Part shown: positions 13,684 through 25,812 of the stretch, one piece after another
Position numbering within the stretch: position 1 is the stretch's first letter
How the letters are laid out: each line of letters opens with the position of its first letter
Origin: Hemibagrus wyckioides
Lineage: Eukaryota > Chordata > Actinopteri > Siluriformes > Bagridae
Direction: 5' to 3'
DNA length: 64,000 nucleotides
Assembly: GCF_019097595.1 (NCBI RefSeq)
Contig: NC_080717.1
Coordinates: forward strand, 4,713,501-4,777,500
Made by a program: the position numbers and the translations under genes
The notes under the pieces: model-generated
What the model was told of the DNA's origin: nothing
Database searches by the model: none
What the model saw: only the letters and a program-made list of their open reading frames with translations

Positions 13684-13727
13684 TTTGATTGTGTGAGAGA
13701 GAGAGATTTGATTGTGTGTGTAAGAGG
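7389..13727. repeat. Giant GT/GA satellite, domain 2 (long GT runs, GATTTGATT core)
   Basis: The same array continues with a different unit: a core GATTTGATT followed by (GT)4-15 and (GA)2-10, unit length about 21-50 bp. The switch at about 7,388 is abrupt. On the minus strand the unit contains no stop codon in any frame. This produces a 2,207-codon open frame of His-Thr and Gln-Ser-Asn-Leu-Ser repeats, which I treat as an artefact. Marker variants recur about 1.88 kb apart (TTATTGTGTG at 9,871 and 11,760; TGTAAGAGAG at 9,951 and 11,844), so this domain also has higher-order duplication. The array ends cleanly at about 13,727, some 100 bp before an mmp25 exon. Confidence 0.97.
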
Positions 13728-13833
13728 TTTGTATATAAGTCTATAACCCGTAACATCATTCTCTCATCCTCACCATTGTTGTCTGTAATAATTCCGTTCA
13801 CTCCTCGTTGAATGAGCTCCGCCCACACCTCAC

Positions 13834-16800
13834 CGCTCTCTCCTCCCTCTCCTCCCAACCCCCACACCACTCCTTTATCAGGGTCCCAGTGCACACCATG
13901 TTTCTCTCCATCCGAGTCTGTGGGATTCAGAGTGGAGAGCGGCTGGGGGAAACCGTTCTGCAGAGACAGATCCTTAAACAGCCAAAACTGAGAACCTGAA
14001 AACACACCATGGCCCTGGATTACTGAGAATAATACACACTGTACACATAACTATATAAAGTATTACTAGTGTGAGTGTAAGAGTGTGTTAGAAAAGCCTA
14101 TGAAAGCACCATATGGACACTTGGAGAAACTGACCACTAATGAAGATGATGGCGTGATCCTCATGCCTCTCCAGTACGGCCCTCAGAGGGGGCAGAGATG
14201 TGGGCAGAGCGGCCCAGAGTTTCCGCACGGACACGGCTTTTCGAGACACCAGACCTCCGCGGTTCACCCTCCACATACTCAGACCTGAGAACAGATTCCA
14301 TTTGTACTGAATTTATATTTATAACTTATCCATAAAATTTAATCTACTTTAAAAAAAGTCTTTCTTACATCATCAGATCAATATCAGTATCAGATCCTGG
14401 AACTTTACCTTTGAAGAAAAACGTTTCTCCTCGGATTTTTGCAACCGCATCGAAACTGGTGTTGCAGCGATCCACAGAAGGACTGGTTTTAAAGAGAGGA
14501 GGAGTTATCAACACCAACAACCAATCAGATACTGTATATATCAAGGGCTTCCACTACTCCAGCATGAACGTCCATCATACCTGTCCAGGTGAAGGTGTGT
14601 GTGTCGGTTCATGTGTATGAGTCTGTGTGGATGTTTCAATTTGGCTTCTGCCTCTGGAGGAGGACTGACTGTCTGTAGTTGGTCACCCCTCTTACCTAAA
14701 CAAAGTAGATTATATTAAACATACAGTGTGTAGAATTTAATGAATATATCAGCATCAGTTAAATCATTACATACATAAAAAAAGAAGAACGTATGGATGG
14801 ATGGATGGATGGATGGATGGATGGATGAATTTCTGGATATATTGTTGCATAGATGGAGAGCTGGATGTATGGATTGAATGACTGATGGACAGATGGCTAA
14901 AGGACTAAGTGGATTGACTGATGGATGGATGGATGGATGGATGGATGGATAAATGGATGTATGGACAGATGGGCAGACAAGCAGGAAGAAAGAAGATGAC
15001 AGACAGATAGGAATAGATGGCTGGATTGATAGGTCAATAGATTTACCAATAAAGTGATTCATAGATTGATGGATGAATGAATGCTTTTATAAATGGACTT
15101 ACAAATGGGTGGATGGATAGATGGATGGATGGATGGATGGATGGATGAATGAGTGTATTGATCTATTGCTAAACTGATGGATAAATGGATTGATCAGTCA
15201 ACTGGTTGATTGGTGGAAATATAGATGGGTGGATTGATTGATATATTGATTTGATTGGAGTGGATGGACAGTTGGATCGTTTAATGGATGGATGAGTGGA
15301 TGGATGGATAGATAGATGGATGGATGAATTGACTGATAAATTGGTGGATAAATAGATTGATTGGTCACCTGGTGATTGATAGAAATATAGATGGATGGAT
15401 TGATTGATAAATTGATTTGATTGATGGGTGGCTGGATGAATGGATGGATGGATGGATAGATGGATAGGTGGATGGATGGATGGATGGATGGATGGATGAA
15501 GAGGCAGCTGGATGGATGAATGGGTGGATGGATGGATGGGCGGATGGATGGATGGATGGATAAATTGATGGATAAACAGATAGATTGGTCACCGGGTGAT
15601 TGATGGAAATATAGATATCATGATTGATGGTGGTTTGATTACAATGGATGGACAGATAGATTGATGGATGGATGAATAAATTTTTGGTGTAATCTAATGG
15701 GTGTTACCATAGAGAGCTGTGATGTGCTCTCGGTCAGGAGATCCCAGGCTGAAGTGGAGCGGGTCTCCCAGGGGCCCTTGGTAATACGGCCTCATAACAG
15801 ACCCCCGTGCTGAGGAGTGGGAGAGTCCGAGAGCATGGCCGAGCTCGTGCACCAGCACCGTGAATGCATCCGTGCCTTCAGAGGCTGCAGGCACATAAAG
15901 CACAGTTTTCAGTGAAGAAATTAAACTAAGAAATTTGGGTGTGTGTTTGTGTGTGTCACCTGGCTGTCTGAATGCCCACTCCTCCTCTGCATCCAAATGA
16001 ACTTCACCAGCCCTGTCCGGGTCCGAAGGAAAGAAGGCGTGGCCAACGGCTCCACCCGCTCCATCAAAAGGATATTCATCACCATGTGAACCATACAAGA
16101 AATCAATCAGGAGATCCGCCCCATCTGGTCCTCCAACCTGTCAGATTGTAGGCACAGTGTAATGAAGAGGGAGTTGTTTATGAGGTCATTGTTCCTGAAT
16201 GTACAGATCTACCCATAATCATTTCATATCAATCTGAAATTTGTGCACAGTAGTGCAGGATCAAACATCTGACCTCGTGAAATTCAAGAGCTGTTGGTTC
16301 TGCCCACACTTTCAGAGCGTAGAAGACCAGAGAACGAAACATTTCATTCGACAAAGCAGAGGAAGTGGGGTATGTACGCAATCTGAGAGCAAGAGAGAGA
16401 GAGAGAGAGAGATAAAGTCCTGATCCAAGGCAAGAAGATTTTTAAAGCGTTTCTGACACAAACCTCCAGTTGATGTTTCTCTGAGCCCAGCTCAAGACAT
16501 CTCTCTTCACCCTCTGGCCTTGAAGTTCACTATCTGAGTCTGACTCATTGATCTGGCCTCTGCCTTCAGCATCAGGAAGTGAACAGCGAGGAGTCTGCAT
16601 CAGTCTCAGTGTCTCCACATCTGTACAAGAGAGAGATGGAGTCAGAGGATGAAGACAGACACTGCTAAGAGGTTGAACAATGAGGTGGAACAGAAAGGTT
16701 TGTGTTTCCTACCCAGTTCTCCAGTATCATGTAATCCAGCAAATCTCTGCATGGCCTTCAGAGCATGTGTGACTGCAGTCCAGGCCTGAAGTTGACCAGT

Positions 16801-17055
16801 GGATGGGTCAGGAGGAGGCAGGTAGCCATACTTCATAAGCCAGTCCTGTTCAAGCACCAGAAGAGCATTATTTAAGGTTTTTATAATTGTTTTTATATTT
16901 AATTGGATCATATTGGATTTTTCATTAGGGATGGATTGATGTATTGTGTGTGTATTTGTGTGCTATTGCAGCAGAGGACATTGGAGTACTAGACAAAGAT
17001 TTATCATTCAGCATACATCAACAATTAAATATTCTGTGTTTATTTATCTTTCTAT

Positions 17056-17122
<67 letters not shown>

Positions 17123-17337
17123 TTCATTTCCTCAACTGTTGCACCTAATTTGAAATATTGATTTATTTTTACAGTGCAGAGTCTCACCACTAGCCTTGCG
17201 CTTTCATCCACTGTGGGCGTAACAGGGGGAGGGGTTTCCGGTGTTAATGAGACAATGGGCGGGGACAGTGGAACAGACACCGCCCACTTGTATCCACACA
17301 GGCTGAACGTAAGCACTGTCCACTGTAGCACCTTCAT
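13834..17337 (-). CDS. mmp25: Matrix metalloproteinase 25-like (GPI-type MMP), exons 1-10, 3' part outside window
   Basis: Secreted or GPI-anchored zinc endopeptidase that cleaves pericellular matrix. Coding exons on the minus strand: 17188-17337, 16713-16845, 16464-16620, 16274-16382, 15960-16137, 15708-15884, 14581-14668, 14409-14482, 14135-14284 and about 13834-13995. All GT/AG phases agree. Seen in the translation: hydrophobic signal peptide ([15 protein letters not shown]), prodomain [14 protein letters not shown], cysteine switch PRCSLPD (Cys107), furin site RVKR (131-134), YPFDG and HAFFP of the catalytic domain, zinc site [11 protein letters not shown] (255-265) with Met-turn SVM, a hinge, then hemopexin blades from DRC. 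Prodomain MQRFAGL and catalytic EGTD, LGLSHSS and MRPYYQGP favour MMP25 over MMP17. An in-frame ATG at 17352 is an alternative start. The exon 10 donor is uncertain (13,833 or 13,896). About 100 residues (last blades, GPI signal) are missing, presumably left of the satellite. The orthologue subtype (a or b) is unresolved. Confidence 0.85.
14788..15690. repeat. Degenerate (TGGA)n tetranucleotide tract in mmp25 intron 6
   Basis: About 900 bp of ATGG/TGGA tetranucleotides broken by point changes, filling nearly all of the intron between mmp25 exons 6 and 7. Perfect runs occur at 14,792-14,826, 14,918-14,950, 15,117-15,146, 15,474-15,497 and 15,541-15,560. Open frames here (Ser-Ile-His-Pro repeats) are repeat artefacts. 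Confidence 0.95.
16389..16412 (-). repeat. (CT)n microsatellite acting as the polypyrimidine tract of mmp25 exon 4
   Basis: On the mmp25 strand a run of about 11-12 CT dinucleotides ends just upstream of TGCTCTCAG, the exon 4 acceptor (exon begins at 16,382). The microsatellite therefore serves as the acceptor's pyrimidine tract. Confidence 0.8.
17041..17124. repeat. (TTTA)n microsatellite in mmp25 intron 1
   Basis: About 20 copies of ATTT/TTTA between mmp25 exons 1 and 2, with a slightly impure left edge. Confidence 0.95.
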
Positions 17338-17352
17338 ACTGATGACATGCAA

Positions 17353-19288
17353 AACATTAAAGACGAAGGAAAAGCTTCGTCCTCATCCAGGAGGAAATGT
17401 TTTGATTTCCATCTTCAGCGGATCAGGGGATGAGGAACAACCAGGAACGTCTGCAGACTGGAGAATAGATGAAAATATCGCAAAATATTACACCACTTAT
17501 ATACTTTTACACATTTTAGCCCATGCTTTTCTAATAAAGTGCTAATAAACTCGGGCAAATATACGGTAAGTTACTATGAATTAGTTATAATGTTTGACTC
17601 AGTTATGATTGGTTAAATTTTAATGTATTAGATTCACATAGATTTCCATGGTGAATACTTCATATAATCCAAGAAACCGAATAAAAACGTGATTATTTTG
17701 CAAAGGATAAGACATAACACATTATTTACGTGAGTTTAGGTTTATTTCATGTAATATTTGTATAAGAAGACATTTATTTTCTTGAATTTAACTTTAACTG
17801 ATGGTTAACTTGAGCTGAATGCTTAAGCGATCACCAGGTGCAGTTCCTCCTCTGACCACTAGAGGGACTCTCACGTTTTTGAACTACTTTTGTCGTCTGT
17901 TTCATTTCCTCCATTAATCATTGAGCACGTTATTTATTTATTTTTTTTTATATTTAAATCTTGTTTGCTAAAGCATTAAGTTTCTGTATTCATGTTTGTG
18001 GTCAGATTTCGATTACTGTTAGTAATGTTTCCTAGCTTATCTTTCCCAAGCCTCTCTTAGCCATAACCCTGTTCCCTTAAGTCTTAGTTTGTCTGGTTTT
18101 CCTTCTGTTGTGTTTCCAATTTGTGTCTGAGTTAATAACAGGTTATAAACTCGCATCCCTCTTTACACGACCCATTACACGACATTATATCGATATTAGT
18201 AAATGCTGATTTAACGTCTATGGAAGGAGTCTCCAGTGTCAGCGTTAGGTAACACTTACCTAAAGTTGTCTGATACGGGAAAGTCTTGTGCACTTTAACA
18301 TGGAATTTTATGATATAGACATGATTTTATTTAATTCAATACAGAGGAAACAAACAAACAAAAAAAACGGCTGGGGAGGAAGAACGTTCCAGAACATGTA
18401 TCTATATAGAGGTAGAAAATGATGAATTATAAATGATCACCAATAATAATCCCCTTTGAGCTTCATCACACCATCCTACTGTTGATTGTTTTCCTTGAAC
18501 AGAGAACCCCTGAGTGTTTTATTTCTTTGTATATTGTTCACCTCTAACACACATAAGACGTATTATATGTGCTGATAAAACTTCTTGTAGAATGAATACA
18601 CACACACACACAGAGCCAAAGCTAAATTGAGGACTAGTTAAAGAATAACTCCGATCACACATCAGTCAAACTACAAATAAAACAACTTCCCCGGAAAAAG
18701 ATATTTAAAAATTCAACAACAGTGTCTTTGTGCCTCCACACCTTGTTCTTTTCACCCTGCCCTCTTCCGACCCTCTCAGAGGGGAGCTTTTCTACTTCAT
18801 CTCCCTCATTCCATAACTGTCTCTTTTCACCCAGCCGCTCTCAGCCTCTTTTCATCCGCCCGCTCTCTCCCTTAATGAAATGACACCCAGTAATTTAATT
18901 AAATCCTCACATCCTACAAGCCTCTCAGTGCCCCTTACACCATGATGACCACTCTAAATTAAATCCACTGCCTACGCCTCTCTTCTTCTGTCCTCTGGTT
19001 TTCAATCATGCAAATCCAGCCGTCTTCCATCCACTTACTCATTTTTACAAGCACAACTTCCCGGCAGCAAAGACGACCATTTTTTATGGGATTAGTCACG
19101 TATATATATGAGTTATGAGTTTTTTACGTAAACATGCACTTGTTATTATTCACGTATATTATATATTTAGGGTTCCAAAACTCAAGGAATTCAATCTGCT
19201 AAGCATTTCGGGGTTACTTCCTTATTGTTTCTCTGACTTTTGCGTTGCTTATTCGAGTGCTCCTTGGATCACCGATTGGTCGTCGCTT
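17353..19288. other. Intergenic, mmp25 5' flank
   Basis: No convincing coding exon on either strand. The first few hundred bases should include the mmp25 promoter and 5'UTR (minus strand), but no clear TATA or CpG-rich core is visible. A copy of a dispersed teleost repeat with the TTGATTRTTTTCC and GTGTTTTATT motifs lies at about 18,420-18,530, followed by a short (CA)n at 18,598-18,611. Confidence 0.6.
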
Positions 19289-19703
<415 letters not shown>

Positions 19704-20565
19704 ATTTATTATTATATACTTAAAATATAAAAATGTTTAACCGTCATAACCTTCATTTCCAAAGTCAAATGAAGTGGAACAGGTGTCAAAAAAAGTTATC
19801 AAGAAGGTAAAAATAAAGAAGTCTTGCTACCAGATCCTTCTATCTTCCAGTGCTTAAAGTATTGACATTATAGTTATTTATACCACTGGTTAATTTCTTG
19901 AATCTGATTGGCCAGAAAGTGTTAATGAATTCTCTATAACAGCAGTTCTTTCCAACTGCAAAGCACATATATATATATATATATATACAGGAACTTGTAT
20001 TAATTGCAAGAAGGACAGTTTACATGATCTAAGGTTAAATGAAATGGTCAGTGTCAGCTCTTACAGCATAACAGTCAGAGAGAAAGCTGTTTTTAATGAC
20101 TGGGAAAGTCATCACGATGGAGGATGATGTGCTTTCCAGTTTCTCGGTGACATGAAAAGCTGTTTTGTTCACTTGATGTGAGAGAAAAGAAGAGAAGCCA
20201 CTGAGAGAATGTTTTTTTTTTACGGCTGCTTTAATGTATGTCAGTGATAATAATTGGAGGAGTGAGCATTGCAGGAACAGGAAAGATAACAATACCTGAA
20301 CATGAAGAGCAATAATAACGACTGTCTTTAATCGCTGGTGAAGTATCAGGGGAATAAAACATTGTGTATGATGCACTGATGTAGAAAAATAATCAACATC
20401 ATGTTGGTGTGATCTGAGATGATACGAATAACGTCCTATGTCCTGAAGTGTTCATTAACATACTTAGTTTTCCATTAAAGGAGACATAAGACGCAGGAGG
20501 AAAACTAGTTTATTATTTATAATAAATAATAATTCTTCTTAATTATGAAGAAGCCAAGTTTTATG
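19704..20565. other. Intergenic, no gene seen
   Basis: AT-rich sequence with a short (AT)n at about 19,968-19,986. A piece of the dispersed repeat carrying ATTGGCCAGAA and TATAACAGCAG lies at about 19,890-19,950. No supported exon. Confidence 0.6.
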
Positions 20566-20656
20566 AAGATAAGATAAGATAAGATAAGATAAGATAAGAT
20601 AAGATAAGATAAGATAAGATAAGATAAGATAAGATAAGATAAGATAAGATAAGATA

Positions 20657-20687
<31 letters not shown>

Positions 20688-20900
20688 ATTGACCTTTATT
20701 CGTCCCCCAGTGGGGAAGTTTCCATGTTAAAGCAGCAAGAAAAAAAGGAAAAATGTGCAAATATAAGCTTAAAAAAATCTATATAAATATATATATATAA
20801 ATATATAAACAGAAGAAAATAAAATAATAATAATAATTTCACCAACAAACAAACAAACAATTACACATCTTAAATTGCACAAAATTACAATTATTAATTA
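20566..20900. repeat. (GATAA)n microsatellite joined to a retroposon-like tail
   Basis: About 24 perfect AAGAT units (20,566-20,686) run directly into GATTGACCTTTATTCGTCC and CCAGTGGGGAAGTTTCC, then AAAGCAGCAAGAAAAAA. I recognise that tail as a common teleost retroposon end that is often flanked by GATAA units. The microsatellite probably grew from the element's terminal repeats. No coding part is seen. Confidence 0.7.
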
Positions 20901-21372
20901 CACAAATTAATTAAAAAAATTATTCTTTATACAAATTTCCAGCCTGTCGTTTGTTAAAAATGTAAAGTATTCAAGCAGTTTAGGAACAATAATAACATAA
21001 GAACAATAATAACAATATTACACACGTTTAAAAGAAAATAAATCCAGCATTTAGACGTTCCACCACGTTTATTTTTCCTCATCTGAAAGTTTTAAAGAAG
21101 GAAAATAACATGCACTGATGATAAATCCCATGAAGCAGACAGAAGCAAGCTCTTACCTTCTCTCTGTCCTTAAAACTCTCAGGCTTTTCTCTTGAGTTGG
21201 CTCTCCCACTCTGTCCTTCACTCCCTCCTTCTCTGTCTCTCTGAACAGATGTGTCCCTCTCATCTCCTGAGCTCTCCTCCTCCTCCTCTCTCACCACCAC
21301 CCAGATAACACAATAGTCCCTTAAACACCCCCAAAAACAGGCTGCCCCGCCCCAGCTGAACACACTGGGCAG

Positions 21373-21985
21373 CTGTGTGTGTGTGTGCACGCGTGAATTT
21401 ATGCACATATGTGTGTGTATGTTTGTGTGTGTCTGTGTGTACATGTGTGTGTGTGTGTGTGTGTGCATGTGTTTGTGTAATTGTGTTTGTACATGTGTAT
21501 GTCTGTGTGTGTTTATATGTGTGATTGTTTTTGTGCATGTGTGTGCATGTGTGTGTTTGTGCATGTATGTCAGTTTATGTGTGCATGTGTGTGTGTGTAT
21601 GTGTATGTACATGTGCATGTGTGTGTATGTGAGTGTATATGTGTGCGTGTGATTGTACTTGTGTGTGTGTGAGTGAGTGTACGTGTGTGAGTGCATGTGT
21701 GTATGTGTCTGTGTGTGTGTGTGAGTGAGTGAATGTGTGTATGTTAGTGTTTTTTTTTAGTGTAGTGTGTGCATATGTGTATGTGCATGTCCATAAATAT
21801 GTGTGTGTGTGTGTGTGTGCATATGTGTATGTGCATGTCCATAAATATGTGTGTGTGTGTGTGTGTGCATATGTGTATGTGCATGTCCATAAATGTGTGT
21901 GTGTGTGCGCACGTTCATGTGCATATATGTGTGTGCACGCTCATGTGCATATATGTGTGTGTGTGTGTGTGTGTAAATATATTGT
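21373..21985. repeat. GT/GCATGT low-complexity block with a 48-bp tandem triplication
   Basis: About 600 bp of GTGTGT interspersed with GCATGT and GTATGT. Within it three copies of a 48-bp unit containing GTGCATGTCCATAAAT start at 21,771, 21,819 and 21,867. Cys-Val and His-Thr open frames here are artefacts. Confidence 0.9.
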
Positions 21986-22653
21986 GATATAAAGCTTACA
22001 GTGTGATTATTATGTCTCCTCACTTCCTTTTAGGACCAAAAGCCTCTTACAAAAGGATTAAAAGCATCATGGAGAAAGCTGGGCTTTAATCAGATTTGCT
22101 GCATTACACTTGAAATCCCTGTCTCACTGAAAAGCACATTGGACGTCTGACCGTCGTCTTCTGCTTCGTTATTTGAACTGTAAATTAAAGGGCACTTGAC
22201 AGTGAGGACAGAAATGATTGAGCGTTGGGGTCAGGAGCGCAGAGGGATTTAGAGATAAGTACATTTACGCATGTCAGAGTCTTACATGTTGTCTTGGTTT
22301 GAGTTTAGGATTAAAACAGAGAAATAGGGATTCCAGATGTGCTGTCAATCTCTCTGGCAGAGCGGGAGCGTCTGGGTCTGAAGGGAATGACTTGATCAGA
22401 AAAGCACACGAACGACAGGATGGTTACAAGGATGTTTACAAGGCAGCTTGTTTGCTAAATGTCTTTATGTAGAACCGGAAAAAAGGCTTACAGGAGGCAG
22501 ATTTTACTTTGCAGCCAGAACTAGAGTCAGAGCAACTGTTTTAGAAAATTAATCAACACCTTTTGACCAATCAGATTCAAGAATCCAGCAGAGTAATCGT
22601 TCAGAAATAAGCAAAAATGACAGCTGTGACTAGTGATGCACTGCTATGTGTAT

Positions 22654-22889
22654 TTATTATTTATTTATTTATTTATTTTATTTTATGTATGTATGTATGT
22701 ATGTATGTATGTATGTATTTATTTATTTATTTATTTATTTAATTTTATGTATGTATGTATGTATGTATGTATGTATGTATGTATGTATGTATTTATTTAT
22801 TTATTTATTTTATTTATTTATGTATGTATGTATGTATTTATTTATTTATTTATTTTATTTATTTATTAGTTTCACCAATGACATTAACA

Positions 22890-22952
<63 letters not shown>
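22654..22952. repeat. (TTTA)n/(GTAT)n block followed by (CT)n(CA)n
   Basis: Alternating blocks of TTTA and TATG/GTAT tetranucleotides (22,654-22,868) show at least two internal duplications. A pure CT run then passes into CA (about 22,892-22,952). The flanks show no coding potential. Confidence 0.95.
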
Positions 22953-22957
<5 letters not shown>

Positions 22958-23457
22958 ACTAACAAAAAAACACACAACAATTGTCAGTTTCTAAGTTGCA
23001 ACCCATTTAAACACTAAGAAATTTATTGAATTTTTAAAATGAATAACATTAAAAAAATTAAAAAATAATCTTGACATGAATAACACCACTTAGTCTTTTT
23101 TTTATTTTAAATTATTTATATTTTATTTTAAATAAATTAATTAAAAAAGCCTCTAAGAAAGATTTGTGCTCTTAATATTAAAATATTTATTAAGGATTTG
23201 AGCGCTGATTAAAAATATTTGATTAAAAATATTTATTTTGTTTAAAGACCTTTTTTCTAGTTCAAAGACACCACTAATATGTATTTAAATATATTTTTAA
23301 AAATTATTTTAATTATTAAAACATGGCTAAAATTTAAGATACATTAATTATATTATTATCATTTATTATATATATATATATTTACATTTATATAAAAACT
23401 GATAGTATTTCAAATCACTGTAATTATTTCAAAAGAATATATATACATTATATATAC

Positions 23458-23459
<2 letters not shown>

Positions 23460-23536
<77 letters not shown>
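23460..23536. repeat. (TA)n microsatellite
   Basis: About 38 TA dinucleotides in an AT-rich stretch with ATATACAT flanks. Confidence 0.97.
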
Positions 23537-23540
<4 letters not shown>

Positions 23541-25162
23541 ATGTAATTCATTTAGATTCAAGGTTACAAATATATGACAGCATTTAACCACCAGAATTAT
23601 AAAACCTCCCGTCTGGAAAAAGAGGAACATTATTGTCCTCGTTGTCCTGGTGACAAGACTGACCCAGGTCAAAGGTCAGCACCGACTTGAGGGCCAAAAG
23701 GGTAGTGTGAACTGTATTTTAAGCCTGCTGAAAAAAGCAGGAAGTGTGAGTATGTGTGTGCGTGTGTGTGTGTGTGTGTGTGTGAATAGGGTTGTGTGTT
23801 AGACACTGAATGATCGAAAAGCCACAAAGAGCCATGTGAACTCGGATCTCCCTAACAACTCGGCTGGCCGTAGGAGGAACTCTGCAGTCATACAGACAGC
23901 CATTGTGAAGGTCACACGTGAGCGAGTGAATGCGTAACCATTCCTGATGTGTAATGAGGTCTCCGAAACCAAGCATTATGCACTGATTAGATATGAATAT
24001 GAAGATGCAGATGGATGATGTGTTCACGAATCAGCGAAAGTTCTGGAGCGAAAGGTCATGGTTGCTTTCACCCGCGTGTATAAAAAGACTCTGGATGAAT
24101 AGCTCTCTTCTGTGGACTTGGGAAGCGGAAATGTTCTTCCTCATGGCTTCAGACACAACATTGACAATCTTTTGATGTTCTGCGGTCAACATTGATTGCA
24201 ACTATAATGACTTTGGTCACAAAATGACCAACATTTCTGAGTGTTGATATTCCCAGTGCTTTGGTCTTCTTTCCATGTCAGACCTAACCACTTACGTAGA
24301 ATAAACTCCACTAATTCACAGAAACTTGGTGGATTCTTGACTGTTGTAATTGAACCAAAATGGGGTTTTCTGTAAGGAGACATTATGGAAGGAGTCTTCA
24401 GTTTCACTCAGTAGGAGTTCCAGCCTTGGAAAGCCTTCAGGACAGAGAACATTCCTGTTTCTCCAGTACATTAGCTGATTTTTTTGGATGAGAGGCTGGT
24501 GAGGTTTTTTCACATCATTGCTTGTAACTAAACAGTTAAAGACCTGACATGACACATGGGAGAATTTTTCCACCTGAAGCAAAACAAACAGAAAAAGTCC
24601 AAAGGTTCAGTAAAAGGGGTGTTTATTTTTCAAAAGGAAAAGTAGCAAGATTATAAGAGCAATTCAAGTAGCAGCCTGACTTAAAATCACAGAAATGTCA
24701 CTTGTACAAAATTTTAACACACGACAGAATACAGAGGAAGGGAGGATATACAACTTATCTCTGACTGCAAATACGATCTAACATTGCAGGAGAAGTGAAT
24801 GCATGAGGTACTGCAGGTGCAAGCCTAAACTGGCTTATTTTACGTTGGAGATCTGATAAAAAGGAAACCATCACATCGCATGCTAGGTTGCTGCAACCTC
24901 CTCAAAATAGAGATTGTGAGCTTTGCATTGCCAAAAAAGCATTTCAAACTAAATCATGAAGTAAACATGTATTCAGAAACACAATAAGTACAGGAGTCGA
25001 AACAGAAATCAATAGCAAACGCATCATGTACATACAAAATGCTAAGTAAAATAATACTGTTAATAAGAAAGTGGATAAACAATAAGATCATACAGTTTCC
25101 CACTGCATCACATGTCTCTCTTTAATGTAGTAAACATAGTGTTCAGTAATAAATTGCTGACA
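23537..25162. other. Intergenic, no gene seen
   Basis: Apart from a (GT)n at 23,752-23,784, this is unique-looking sequence with only short, unsupported open frames. 23,860-24,010 is of balanced composition and could be regulatory, but nothing in the sequence proves it. Confidence 0.5.
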
Positions 25163-25812
25163 TACACCGGTCAGGCATAACATTATGACCATCTGCGTAA
25201 TATTGTCCACTAGAACCCTGAAGATGTGTGCTGTGGTATCTGGCGTCAAGATGTTAGCAGCAGATCCTTTAAGTATTCTTTAAGTTGCAAAGTGGACCGT
25301 CCATGGATCGGACTTGTTTGTCCAGCACATCGCACTGATGCTGGATTGGATTGAGATCTGGGGAATTTGGAGGCCGAGTCAACACCTCAAACTCATACTC
25401 ATCAAACCATTCCTGAACCATTTTTGCATTGTGGCATGGTGCATTATCCTGCTGAAAGAGGCCACAGCCATCAGGGAATACTGTTTCCGTGAAAGGGTGT
25501 ACATAGTCGGCAACAATGCTTAGGTAGGTGGTACATCCACATGGATGGCAGGACCCAAGGTTTTCTAGCAGACCATGACACCGTCTCCGCCGGCTCGCCT
25601 TCTTCCCATAGCCATCACAATTTGGCCCTTCGTCAAACTCAAAGCTCAAATCCTTACGCTTATCCATTTTTCCTGCTTCTAACACAGCAACTTTGAGGAC
25701 AAAATGTTCACTTGCTGTCTAATATATAATCCCACCCACTAACAGGTGCCATGATGAGGAGATAATCAGTCTTTTTCACTTCACTTGTCAGTGTTCATAA
25801 TGTTATGGCTGA
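25163..25812 (-). mobile_element. Internally deleted Tc1-like element, family A, keeping the transposase C-terminus
   Basis: Terminal repeats TACACCGGTCAGGCATAACA at the left and, inverted, ATAATGTTATGGCTGAGTTG at the right. On the minus strand the transposase start (MDKRKDLS) is fused to the C-terminal catalytic part (FQQDNAPCHNA, then PPNSPDLNPIQH), so the middle is missing. The final catalytic glutamate motif reads IQH where relatives have IEH. Inactive remnant. Confidence 0.85.

Noticed and set aside
1..13727. CRISPR-like array of regular repeats
   Set aside because: Units are purely tandem with no unique spacers, the genome is eukaryotic and no cas genes are present.
7382..14005. 2,207-codon minus-strand open frame of HT/QSNLSL repeats
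   Set aside because: It is the translation of a stop-free satellite; only its first part (mmp25 exon 10) is real coding sequence.
14715..15592. Ser-Ile-His-Pro-rich open frames
   Set aside because: Translations of the TGGA tetranucleotide tract in mmp25 intron 6.
13834..17337. Assignment of the metalloproteinase to mmp17
   Set aside because: The MRPYYQGP and GDP text also occurs in MMP17, but the prodomain (MQRFAGL), EGTD, LGLSHSS and [10 protein letters not shown] fit MMP25 better.
20539..20760. Leu-Ile-Leu-Ser-Tyr repeat frame resembling membrane segments
   Set aside because: Caused by the perfect (GATAA)n run.
21079..21992. His-Thr and Cys-Val-rich frames (up to 205 codons)
   Set aside because: Low-complexity translations of a GT-rich block, with no homology features.
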